Below, piece after piece: positions 15,350 through 23,891 of a stretch of 30,628 nt of DNA. Within the stretch, counting starts at the first letter, position 1. Each line of letters starts with the position of its first letter. The stretch is from Bacteroidales bacterium UBA1458 (lineage in GTDB: Bacteria > Bacteroidota > Bacteroidia > Bacteroidales > VadinHA17). The position numbers and the translations under genes are program-made. Under the pieces are notes generated by a model. The model was not told the DNA's origin. It saw nothing but the letters and a program-made list of their open reading frames with translations, and made no database searches. Where the stretch lies: assembly GCA_002325785.1 (NCBI GenBank), contig DCSU01000049.1:184-30811 (forward strand), read 5' to 3'.

Positions 15350-17665
15350 ATGACAGATTCACGATTTCAGTCCGATGAATGGAAGATCATCGAGACACGA
15401 TTTGAACCTGAGAGGGGACGTGACTCAGAGAGCATCTTTGCCCTGGGTAACGGTATGATGGGACAAAGGGCCAACTTTGAGGAAACCTATTCAGGCGATA
15501 CCCTTCAGGGAACATATGTGGCAGGCATTTACTACCCTGATAAAACCGTGGTTGGCTGGTGGAAAAACGGCTACCCCGAATACTTCGCCAAGGTGCCCAA
15601 TGCCCCCTCTTGGACAGGCATCATTGTTCGCATCGATGGAGAGGAGCTTGACCTGGCGCAGTGCAGCATAAAGAGCTTCCGCAGGGAGCTTAACATGCAG
15701 GAAGGTGTGCTTACACGGTCATTCATGGCAGTGATGCCCTCGGGAAAGGTGGTAACGGTTAGCGCGAGAAGGTTCCTCTCAATGAGCGAATCCGAAAAAG
15801 CCGCCATAAGATACTCCCTTCAGATAACAGGCGGCAGCGGAAAACTGGAGATCATCCCATGGCTTAATGCTGATGTCCACAACGAAGATGCCAATTATGA
15901 TGAGAAGTTCTGGGAGAACGAATCCGCAGAACATGACGGTACCAGAGCAGTAGTTGTTGCACAGACACGCAAAACGGCATTTGTCGTTGCCACTGCCATG
16001 GAGAACGTCTTCGCCCTTAACGGCAAGGCAGTCAAAGGAAAGACGGTCATTACCACAAATGATAAAACGGCTCACTGCGCCTTCATTGCCGACTATAAAG
16101 ACGGCGACACGGTAGAGGTTACAAAATATGTGGCTGTCCTCTCCTCATTCAACCATCCTCCCGAAGGACTTGCAATGAAAGCTATGTCGGCCGCCGGAGA
16201 GGCAGTAAAAAAGGGATTTGATGTCATGCTCGCCGATCATAAGAAAGCATGGGATAAAATATGGGAACACGGAGACATTGTCATCAATGGTGATATCGCA
16301 GCACAGCAGGGCATAAGGTTTAACATCTTCCAGCTGAACCAGACCTATACCGGTGACGATCCCCGTCTCAATATCGGGCCCAAGGGATTTACCGGAGAGA
16401 AATACGGCGGCAGCACCTACTGGGATACTGAGGCGTTCGCATTCCCCTTTTACCTCAGTACCGCCGACACCCATGTTGCACGCAACCTGCTGTTATACAG
16501 GTATAAACATCTGGATAAAGCAATAGCAAATGCACAGAAACTGGGATTCACCGGGGGAGCAGCACTCTATCCTATGGTAACAATGAACGGAGAGGAGTGC
16601 CACAATGAGTGGGAGATCACTTTTGAGGAGATTCACCGCAACGGTGCCATCGCCTATGCAATATATAACTATATCAGGCACACCGGCGACCAGAAGTACC
16701 TGGCAGAGTACGGACTGGAGGTGCTCATAGCCCTCTCGCGCTTCTGGGCACAGCGCTGCAACTGGTCGCAGGAGAAGAACCAGTACGTCATCCTCGGTGT
16801 CACCGGCCCAAACGAGTATGAGAACAACGTAAACAACAACTGGTATACTAATACCCTGGCACGTTGGACGCTTAAATATACCTCCGATGCACTTGCATTG
16901 CTAAAGGCTGACAGTGAGGTAAGGTACAACTCGGTGGTGGCGCGCACCAGGCTTGACACCGAGTGTGAACTCAACCTGTGGAAAGAGATAATTAACAATA
17001 TCTACCTGCCTGTTCATTATGACCTTGGCATTTTCCTGCAGCAGGATGGCTTCATGGACAAGATGCAACAGACCGTCAAAGACCTCAGTCCTGAAGAGAG
17101 ACCCCTCAACCAGCACTGGTCGTGGGACCGTATCCTTCGCTCAGTGTTCATCAAGCAGGCTGATGTGCTTCAGGGCATATACTTCTTTGAGGAGGAGTTT
17201 GACGAGGAGACCATCAGGCGCAACTTCGACTTCTATGAACCGCGTTGCGTGCATGAATCATCCCTCTCGGCAAGTATCCACTCCGTGCTTGCCGCACGTC
17301 TTCACGACATCGAAAGAGCCTACCGGCTCTACCTGCGCACCGCGAGGCTTGACCTCGACGACTACAACATGGAGGTTAAAGACGGACTTCATATAACCAG
17401 TATGGCCGGCACCTGGCTCGCAATTGTGGAGGGCTTCGGCGGACTGAGAATCTCCGGTGACAGGGTACGGTTTAACCCTGTAATACCTGCTGCATGGAGT
17501 TCATACTCATTCATCATCAGGTACAGGAACAATCCGCTCAGGGTTGAGGTCAACGGCTCAGCCGTTAATGTGGTAAACCTCTCCCGGGCCGATATTCCGC
17601 TTGAGATATATGGCGAAAAGCACACCATCAAGCCCGGAGAAAAAATGAATTTCAAAAAATCATGA
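15350..17665 (+). CDS. GH65 family phosphorylase, probably maltose phosphorylase
   Basis: A 771-residue cytosolic inverting phosphorylase of glycoside hydrolase family 65: an N-terminal beta-sandwich (1 to ~270), an (alpha/alpha)6 barrel (~310-690) and a small C-terminal beta domain. Seen: ECHNEWEITFEEIHRN (416-431), TGPNEYENNVNNNWYTN (485-501) whose E489 corresponds to the general acid Glu487 of Lactobacillus brevis maltose phosphorylase, and the phosphate-site block ESSLSASIHS (about 637-646). No signal peptide. Maltose plus phosphate would give glucose and beta-glucose-1-phosphate. Kojibiose, nigerose or trehalose specificity cannot be excluded from sequence alone, but the close match of the active-site blocks to maltose phosphorylase and the starch setting favour maltose. 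Its stop overlaps the next start. Confidence 0.92.
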   Translation: MTDSRFQSDEWKIIETRFEPERGRDSESIFALGNGMMGQRANFEETYSGDTLQGTYVAGIYYPDKTVVGWWKNGYPEYFAKVPNAPSWTGIIVRIDGEELDLAQCSIKSFRRELNMQEGVLTRSFMAVMPSGKVVTVSARRFLSMSESEKAAIRYSLQITGGSGKLEIIPWLNADVHNEDANYDEKFWENESAEHDGTRAVVVAQTRKTAFVVATAMENVFALNGKAVKGKTVITTNDKTAHCAFIADYKDGDTVEVTKYVAVLSSFNHPPEGLAMKAMSAAGEAVKKGFDVMLADHKKAWDKIWEHGDIVINGDIAAQQGIRFNIFQLNQTYTGDDPRLNIGPKGFTGEKYGGSTYWDTEAFAFPFYLSTADTHVARNLLLYRYKHLDKAIANAQKLGFTGGAALYPMVTMNGEECHNEWEITFEEIHRNGAIAYAIYNYIRHTGDQKYLAEYGLEVLIALSRFWAQRCNWSQEKNQYVILGVTGPNEYENNVNNNWYTNTLARWTLKYTSDALALLKADSEVRYNSVVARTRLDTECELNLWKEIINNIYLPVHYDLGIFLQQDGFMDKMQQTVKDLSPEERPLNQHWSWDRILRSVFIKQADVLQGIYFFEEEFDEETIRRNFDFYEPRCVHESSLSASIHSVLAARLHDIERAYRLYLRTARLDLDDYNMEVKDGLHITSMAGTWLAIVEGFGGLRISGDRVRFNPVIPAAWSSYSFIIRYRNNPLRVEVNGSAVNVVNLSRADIPLEIYGEKHTIKPGEKMNFKKS

Positions 17666-19503
17666 TCAGACGCACACTTTGCTTCTCGGCCCTGCTGCTG
17701 CTTACGTTTATGCCTTCAGGAGCTCAGACAATTGAACATTTAGACCCGCCATCATGGTTCACAGGCATGAAGGAGAGTGCCTTGCAGCTGATGGTTTATG
17801 GAAAAGGGATCGGAGCATTTGAGGTCAAGACAGACTACCCCGGTGTTTCCGTGACCACGCTGATTCGCACAGAAAGCCCCAATTACCTTTTCGTAAACCT
17901 TGATATTTCCGCAGAAACAAGGCCCGGTACTGCCAGACTTACCTTCATAAACGGTAAAAAGCAGGTGACGCATGACTACCCGTTGTACAAGAGGCCTGCA
18001 GGACCGGCACGGGGATTCAACAGCTCAGACGTCATCTACCTGCTCATGCCCGACCGCTTTGCCAACGGCGACCCCTCCAATGACAACCTTGAAGGCATGA
18101 CCGAGCAGGCCAACCGTAGTAATCCCGGCGGCAGGCATGGCGGTGACATGAAAGGAATAAATGACCATCTTGACTATCTCAAAGATCTGGGCGTCACCGG
18201 CATCTGGCTGAACCCATTCCTTGAAAACAACCAGCAGCGCTATTCCTATCACGGATATTCAACTACCGACTTCTACCGTTCCGATCCCCGGTATGGGTCA
18301 AATGACGAATTTAAAAAGCTTGTCTCAGATGCACACGACAGTGGGATGAAGGTTGTTATGGACATGATCTTCAATCATATAGGTTCCTTTCACTGGTGGA
18401 TGAAAGACCTGCCTGCCAGGGACTGGATCCATCAGTTCGATGAGTTTACCCGCACCAACTACAGGGCTTCTACATATATGGACCCCTATGCATCAGAGCA
18501 TGATAAGATGATAATGGAAAAGGGATGGTTTGACGTGACCATGCCCGACCTTAACCAGAGCAATCCTCTTGTTGAGACATACCTCATCCAGAACAGCCTC
18601 TGGTGGATCGCCTTCAGTGACCTTGACGGCATCCGAATGGACACATACCCCTATCCGCAGCCTGACATGATGGCCAGGTGGGCAAAGCGCGTTGAAGCGG
18701 AGTTCCCCGGGTTCTTCATAGTGGGAGAGGTATGGTATGACTACCCATCCCTGACCTCCTACTGGGCACTGAACAAGAAGAACAGCGATGGCTATCGCTC
18801 GAACCTCCCCTCATTGACAGATCTCCCGCTATGCTTCGCTACACATAAGGCATTTACCGAACCCGGAAACCCGACCGGCGGACTGTCTGAATTGTATAAT
18901 CTCCTCGCACAGGACTTCCTCTATCCCGAGCCGTTCAGGAACGTGATCTTCCTTGATAACCATGACATGACCCGGTACTTTACCGAGACCGGCAAAAGCC
19001 TTGATGCCTATAAATTGGGGCTCAGCTATATCATGACAACCAGGGGTATACCCCAGCTCTATTACGGCACCGAGATTGTCATGGACGGCAATAAGAGCAG
19101 GGGTGACGGTTATCTGAGAGAAGACCTCCCCGGAGGCTGGCCCGGCGACACGAAAAACGTATTTACCGGAGCAGAGCTGACAGAGGTGGAAAAGGAAGCT
19201 CTTGACTTTACAAAAAAGGTCCTCAACTGGAGGAAAGGGAAAGAGGTCATCCATACCGGGAAGCTGAAACATTATATTCCGGTTGATGGTGTTTACGTCT
19301 ACTTTCGCTATAACGGCAGCGAGAGTGTTATGGTGGCACTTAACAACAATGACACAGAGAATAAGACCGTACAGAAGTCAAAATACAGGGAATCACTCTC
19401 CGGCTTCACAAAGGGCTTCGATGTGATTTCCGGCAAAACAATTGATGACCTCACATCATTTAATATATCACCCAAAACTGCAATGATTATTGAACTAAAA
19501 TAA
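17662..19503 (+). CDS. susA: SusA-like neopullulanase / cyclomaltodextrinase (GH13)
   Basis: A 613-residue periplasmic alpha-glucan hydrolase. Signal peptide at 1-21 (ends SGAQ), an N-terminal beta domain beginning with EHLDPPSWFTGMK (25-37) as in Bacteroides SusA, the GH13 barrel (~120-510) and a C-terminal beta domain. The catalytic triad is D327 (GIRMD), E356 (VGEVW) and D435 (DNHDM). Length is close to that of B. thetaiotaomicron SusA (617). The role would be cutting imported maltooligosaccharides to maltose and maltotriose for the inner-membrane transporter. The start ATG overlaps the GH65 stop (ATGA), tying its expression to cytosolic phosphorolysis. Confidence 0.94.
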   Translation: MIRRTLCFSALLLLTFMPSGAQTIEHLDPPSWFTGMKESALQLMVYGKGIGAFEVKTDYPGVSVTTLIRTESPNYLFVNLDISAETRPGTARLTFINGKKQVTHDYPLYKRPAGPARGFNSSDVIYLLMPDRFANGDPSNDNLEGMTEQANRSNPGGRHGGDMKGINDHLDYLKDLGVTGIWLNPFLENNQQRYSYHGYSTTDFYRSDPRYGSNDEFKKLVSDAHDSGMKVVMDMIFNHIGSFHWWMKDLPARDWIHQFDEFTRTNYRASTYMDPYASEHDKMIMEKGWFDVTMPDLNQSNPLVETYLIQNSLWWIAFSDLDGIRMDTYPYPQPDMMARWAKRVEAEFPGFFIVGEVWYDYPSLTSYWALNKKNSDGYRSNLPSLTDLPLCFATHKAFTEPGNPTGGLSELYNLLAQDFLYPEPFRNVIFLDNHDMTRYFTETGKSLDAYKLGLSYIMTTRGIPQLYYGTEIVMDGNKSRGDGYLREDLPGGWPGDTKNVFTGAELTEVEKEALDFTKKVLNWRKGKEVIHTGKLKHYIPVDGVYVYFRYNGSESVMVALNNNDTENKTVQKSKYRESLSGFTKGFDVISGKTIDDLTSFNISPKTAMIIELK

Positions 19504-19510
19504 CCTGATC

Positions 19511-20884
19511 ATGATGAAAGAGAACATTTTGAAGATCATCCTGCTTGTGGCTGCACTGGCCACTTTGGCTTTGGCATGCAAGCCCAGGGCGGCAGCTGTG
19601 ATAGAGCCGCTGAAGACAACAGTGAAACATGCCGACTGGACCCGCAATATGGTCCTCTATGAGATCAATGTAAGACAATTCTCACAGGAAGGAACCTTTG
19701 CCGGTGTTGATAGCGCCCTGCCGCAGTTGAAGGAGCTGGGAGTGAACGTACTGTGGTTCATGCCTATCTATCCAATCGGTGTGCAGAACCGCAAGGGTGA
19801 GCTGGGAAGTTACTACTCCATAAGTGATTACGTGGGGGTTAACCCGGAGTTCGGTACCATCGACGACTTCAAAGCACTTGTTGCCAGGGCTCATGAGATG
19901 GGATTTCATGTGATCCTCGACTGGGTGGGCAACCACTCTGCATGGGATAATCCCCTTGCAACACAGTACCCCGAATGGTACGCAAAGGATTCAACAGGCA
20001 ATTTTGTATCTCCCTTCGACTGGACCGACGTCATTCAGTTTGACTACACGGCTGAGCCTCTGTGGGATTATATGGTTGGAGCAATGAAATACTGGGTGGC
20101 TGAGGTTGGTGTCGACGGCTACAGATGTGATTTCCCGGGCCTGGTACCGGAGGAGTTCTGGTTCAGGGCCACCACCGAGCTCAATGCCGTCAGACCTGTT
20201 CTCATGCTTGCCGAGGATGAAGATCACTCTTATCTCCTTGAACGTGCCTTTGACATGAACTATGCATGGGCTCATCATCACCTGATGAATGCCGTGGCTG
20301 CAGACCAGCGCAGGCCCGCTGCCCTGGACAGCATCCTGCAATATGAGATGAGGCGCTATGATCCGGAGTCATACAGGCTGAGGTTCATGACCAATCACGA
20401 CGAGAACTCGTGGAACGGCACCATTGACGAGAAGCTGGGTGATGCTCAGAAGGCCTTCGCAGCCTATCTGTTCACCGTCTCCGGTGTACCGCTTCTTTAC
20501 AACGGACAGGAAGCCGACCTTGACAAGAGGCTCGAGTTCTTCAAGCGTGACCCCATTGAATGGAAGGAGACTGAGCTCCGCCCGTTCTACACGAAGCTTG
20601 TGCACCTGCGCACCTCTCACCCGGCTCTGCGACACGGTACAGAGGGCGGGTCTTACGAGACGCTGAAGACCAACCAGAAGAGTGTTTATGCATATAAGCG
20701 CGTCAAGGGAGATGATGAGGTTCTTGTCATTCTCAACCTGAGCAAGAGCCCTGTCACCGTTGCGCTGAAGGACGGTGCCACGGCAGGCACCTACAACGAC
20801 CTCTTTACAGAGGCCGGGGTGGAGATAGCACAGGGACAGAAGATGCAGATGGAACCGTGGGGTTATATGGTACTGACAAAATAA
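19511..20884 (+). CDS. GH13 alpha-amylase-type lipoprotein
   Basis: A 457-residue GH13 enzyme with a lipoprotein signal peptide; the lipobox LALAC puts the lipidated Cys at 23. The residues after it (CKPRAAA) lack the acidic patch typical of surface-exported Bacteroidota lipoproteins, so a periplasm-facing location is more likely. The barrel starts near 48 (YEINVRQFS) and the catalytic residues are D207 (GYRCDF), E235 (LAEDED) and D297 (TNHDE). A short C-terminal beta domain ends at residue 457; no carbohydrate-binding module is evident. Last gene of the plus-strand operon, seven bases after susA. Exact specificity (amylase, maltogenic or glucosidase-like) cannot be told. Confidence 0.92.
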   Translation: MMKENILKIILLVAALATLALACKPRAAAVIEPLKTTVKHADWTRNMVLYEINVRQFSQEGTFAGVDSALPQLKELGVNVLWFMPIYPIGVQNRKGELGSYYSISDYVGVNPEFGTIDDFKALVARAHEMGFHVILDWVGNHSAWDNPLATQYPEWYAKDSTGNFVSPFDWTDVIQFDYTAEPLWDYMVGAMKYWVAEVGVDGYRCDFPGLVPEEFWFRATTELNAVRPVLMLAEDEDHSYLLERAFDMNYAWAHHHLMNAVAADQRRPAALDSILQYEMRRYDPESYRLRFMTNHDENSWNGTIDEKLGDAQKAFAAYLFTVSGVPLLYNGQEADLDKRLEFFKRDPIEWKETELRPFYTKLVHLRTSHPALRHGTEGGSYETLKTNQKSVYAYKRVKGDDEVLVILNLSKSPVTVALKDGATAGTYNDLFTEAGVEIAQGQKMQMEPWGYMVLTK

Positions 20885-20910
20885 AATCGCACTGGAAATA
20901 GCCTGCCTGA

Positions 20911-20938
20911 AGTCGGGAGTCAGCAGTCGGCAGTCGGC
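20911..20938 (+). repeat. Heptamer tandem repeat, AGTCGGC type
   Basis: AGTCGGG, AGTCAGC, AGTCGGC, AGTCGGC in direct succession between the convergent GH13 genes. Same unit as at 12804-12835, about 8 kb away, again in an intergenic position next to a terminator-like hairpin. Confidence 0.85.
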
Positions 20939-20940
20939 AA

Positions 20941-20980
20941 AAAAAGGTCCTCAGTCAGCCACATGACCGGGGACCTTTTT
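20941..20980. terminator. Bidirectional terminator between convergent GH13 genes
   Basis: AAAAAGGTCC (20941-20950) pairs perfectly with GGACCTTTTT (20971-20980) around a 20-base loop, giving a U run in both directions. Two short hairpins follow towards the minus-strand gene: CAGCC/GGCTG (20986-21001) and AGCTCCG/CGGAGCT (21021-21038), the latter directly behind the stop codon of that gene. Confidence 0.8.
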
Positions 20981-21038
20981 GCTTTCAGCCTGTAAAGGCT
21001 GCGACCTTAAGATAATTCGAAGCTCCGTACCCGGAGCT

Positions 21039-23843
21039 CTAATACCTGACCAGGCGCTTTACTGATGATGCCCTTCCCGCCGAGACCTTCAGGTAGTACA
21101 CTCCTGCCGCAAGCCCCGCACCGTCAATAGTGACCTCATCTATCCCCGCCGGAACGACAATTACCCGCACTCTCGAACCATCAGATGAGAAGAGCTCTAT
21201 GGTATGCGGCTGGTATATGTTATCACCGGTAAAGGTGACTTTTGCTCTTTCGGAAAACGGATTTGGGTATGCCCCGAATATCAACCCATCCTCCTTATCG
21301 TACGCAGGCTGGTCTTCAATGCCTGCAAGAAATGAAGGCCGGGTAACAAGCTTTGAGGTATATAACCTGTACTCTCCGGGAAAGAGGCTGATACTCTGTT
21401 GCTGGGTTGTTGAAGTAACATCTATTGATTCTCCGCTGAAGAACTCGTACCATTTGCCCGTTCTGGTAAAATTGCCGGTGAGGCTACCGGTGATCACATC
21501 AAAATTGCCTAAAACCACTGCATCCATGTCCGAATGCTCAATATTAACTCGTTTCAGCTTTCCGGTCTGATAGATTGAAAAGTTGTCAGAAGAGAATGCC
21601 TCATGGGTTTTCTTAAGCTCAATGAGGGCCATAAAATTGTCATATACATTTCTTCGGCCGGCAACTGAATAGAAATCCCACCTGATTGGCTTAGGCGCCA
21701 GCTTTTCATCACCTTCACCCCGCGGGTAGTCATATGCGAGCTCCTCAAACTGCCATATCATCTTGGGGCCCGGTATGGTGAAAAAGAAAGTTGCCGCCAG
21801 CTTAACTCTCTTAAGCGCAGTATTGAATTCCTTTACATCATATCCCGCAGCCGGGGGAACAGAGGCTGCGCCATAGCTTACATTCTTGAACATCATACGC
21901 TCCTCGTCATGACTTTCCATGTAAGTGACAAGGCCGGGCTGACTCCAGCCCAGGTTGAGATACGAGGCTTTAAACAGGTCTGAGCTGTATCCCATTGCTG
22001 CTTCCAGGTAATCATTTTTAGTATTGCCCCACAAGAGAAATCCATGATTTGCAAGCTCTGTCTCTTCACTGTTGTCAGTAAAATGCTCGAGGATAAGGTA
22101 CGCATCGGGTTTCCTTATCCATATCATGTTACCCATGCGCTTCAGTATCGCGATACGCGAGGCATCATAATTCCATCCATCACCGGCAGTGTTGGTGAAT
22201 CCTTTAGTGAAATCAAAGCGGAAGCCATCAACTTTAAACTCACTTATCCAGTAACTGCATACGCTGTCAACAAATGCCTGGGTGGCAACACTCTCATGGT
22301 TGAAGTCGTAACCCCACGACAATGAGGTATTCGGCGATTGCACATTGAACCATGGATTATCTGCCGCAGGCCTGTTCTCCGCAGTGTTAAAATACATCTT
22401 AACCAGGGGGTTGTTACCGTATGCGTGATTCAGCACGAGATCCATAATCACTGCTATTCCCCGGCTGTGGCACGAATCAATCAGCTCCTTGAAACTATTG
22501 GCCGGGCCGTAATATTTATCAATGGCAAAATACATGGCAGGGTTATAGCCCCAACTACTGTTCCCGTCAAATTCTGTTACAGGCATGAATTCAATGGCAT
22601 TGATTCCCAATCGCGAGAAATATGCCAGTGAGTCACGAATGGTTTTAAAGTCATGAGCTTCCACAAAATCACGGACGAGCATTTCATATATCACAAGATC
22701 CTCTTTTGAGGGCGGGGTGAAAGATGAGTTCTTCCAGGTGTAAGCCGGCGGACGCGTCTGGAAGACAGCCACAAGACCTTCTGCAAGCCCCTCGGGATAA
22801 GCTTTGAGGCCAGGGTAAGTAGCTGAAGAAATATATTTATCATTCCACGGATCAAGGACTTTGGTGGTATAAGGATCAGGTATTTTTATCGTACCGTCAA
22901 TCACATATTGAAAACCGTACTCGGTGTTAGCAGTGAGACCTGTAACAGCAAGCCAGAATCTGCCGTCAGGGCTTTTCTTCATGAAGCCCTCATCGCTGAA
23001 TACCCAGTTGTTGAAATCACCCACAACGAATACATTATCCTTCCCGGGTGCGTACAGAACGAATGTAGCGCTGTTATCTCCGGTGATGTTAACCCCCGGC
23101 TCAAGGCCAGCCGGAACATCTTCGACCGTCACACCAGGTTTGATATAGTAAAAAACCGAGTCTTCTTTCATCACCGTTCCGTTATAGGCACGCGCAACAA
23201 TTTTGAAAAGGCCTGTGCCTGATGCAACAAGTGTATGGGTGGCATTAAGCTCATATACCTTCTTCAGAATTACGTTATTCTGAAGGATCATTAGTGAATC
23301 TCCCATTGATGCTGATGCCTGTATAGTGACATTATCCCCGGCATTGATCAGTGATGTGTATTTGTCAGGCTGGGTAAGCATAACTTCAAAGACTGCAGCC
23401 TTCTGTACATCATAAAAGATGTCGCCACCGGTTTCGGTTTTACCCTCTTTGGTCCTGTCCCAGCTTCTGAAGACAAATGCCAGCTTCTTAATTGTATCAG
23501 AATCAGGTACACCATAGAATTCACGTATGGAAGGTGAAATAGAAAGAGTATAGACATTAGGCGATACTCTCGTCATTTTTGCCATGGGAATGTTTGTTTC
23601 CCATGGCGCTATCAAATACTTCCAGTCTGATCCGCTGGTGCTCTTGTCGGTGATGACACCGGTATGGGCGTACACATCACCCGTATAGTCCTTCAGTCCC
23701 AGATTACCCTGATCAGCATTAAATGTTATGATAACGGCGTCAGAGGCAGTCGGGAAAACCGGATTGCAGGTTATTATCTGCGCCTCAGTGATGACAGCAG
23801 TACCCAGAAACAGTAGGATGAATATTTTAATTCTTAATAACAT
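21039..23843 (-). CDS. Extracellular GH13 alpha-amylase with CBM48-like domain and T9SS sorting domain
   Basis: A 934-residue secreted amylase. I start it at the ATG at 23843, which opens a signal peptide (MLLRIKIF...TEAQ); an in-frame TTG at 23864 would add seven residues. Order: signal peptide (1-22), an N-terminal beta domain of unclear family (to ~150), an Ig-like stretch (~155-240), a CBM48-like E-set domain around FVVGDFNNW (~255-335), the GH13 barrel (~385-770) with D544 (DGFRFD), E586 (ILEHF) and D646 (ESHDE), and a C-terminal type IX sorting domain (~853-934) with YPNPF and GVYYLKV...KRLVRY. Export through the outer membrane by T9SS, with anchoring or release, is expected. It plays the part of SusG, which in Bacteroides is instead a surface lipoprotein. 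Confidence 0.92.
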   Translation of the reverse strand: MLLRIKIFILLFLGTAVITEAQIITCNPVFPTASDAVIITFNADQGNLGLKDYTGDVYAHTGVITDKSTSGSDWKYLIAPWETNIPMAKMTRVSPNVYTLSISPSIREFYGVPDSDTIKKLAFVFRSWDRTKEGKTETGGDIFYDVQKAAVFEVMLTQPDKYTSLINAGDNVTIQASASMGDSLMILQNNVILKKVYELNATHTLVASGTGLFKIVARAYNGTVMKEDSVFYYIKPGVTVEDVPAGLEPGVNITGDNSATFVLYAPGKDNVFVVGDFNNWVFSDEGFMKKSPDGRFWLAVTGLTANTEYGFQYVIDGTIKIPDPYTTKVLDPWNDKYISSATYPGLKAYPEGLAEGLVAVFQTRPPAYTWKNSSFTPPSKEDLVIYEMLVRDFVEAHDFKTIRDSLAYFSRLGINAIEFMPVTEFDGNSSWGYNPAMYFAIDKYYGPANSFKELIDSCHSRGIAVIMDLVLNHAYGNNPLVKMYFNTAENRPAADNPWFNVQSPNTSLSWGYDFNHESVATQAFVDSVCSYWISEFKVDGFRFDFTKGFTNTAGDGWNYDASRIAILKRMGNMIWIRKPDAYLILEHFTDNSEETELANHGFLLWGNTKNDYLEAAMGYSSDLFKASYLNLGWSQPGLVTYMESHDEERMMFKNVSYGAASVPPAAGYDVKEFNTALKRVKLAATFFFTIPGPKMIWQFEELAYDYPRGEGDEKLAPKPIRWDFYSVAGRRNVYDNFMALIELKKTHEAFSSDNFSIYQTGKLKRVNIEHSDMDAVVLGNFDVITGSLTGNFTRTGKWYEFFSGESIDVTSTTQQQSISLFPGEYRLYTSKLVTRPSFLAGIEDQPAYDKEDGLIFGAYPNPFSERAKVTFTGDNIYQPHTIELFSSDGSRVRVIVVPAGIDEVTIDGAGLAAGVYYLKVSAGRASSVKRLVRY

Positions 23844-23891
23844 ATTCCGGCTTATTAGGGTCAAAAAATTATAGTCAATCAGTTGCTAACA

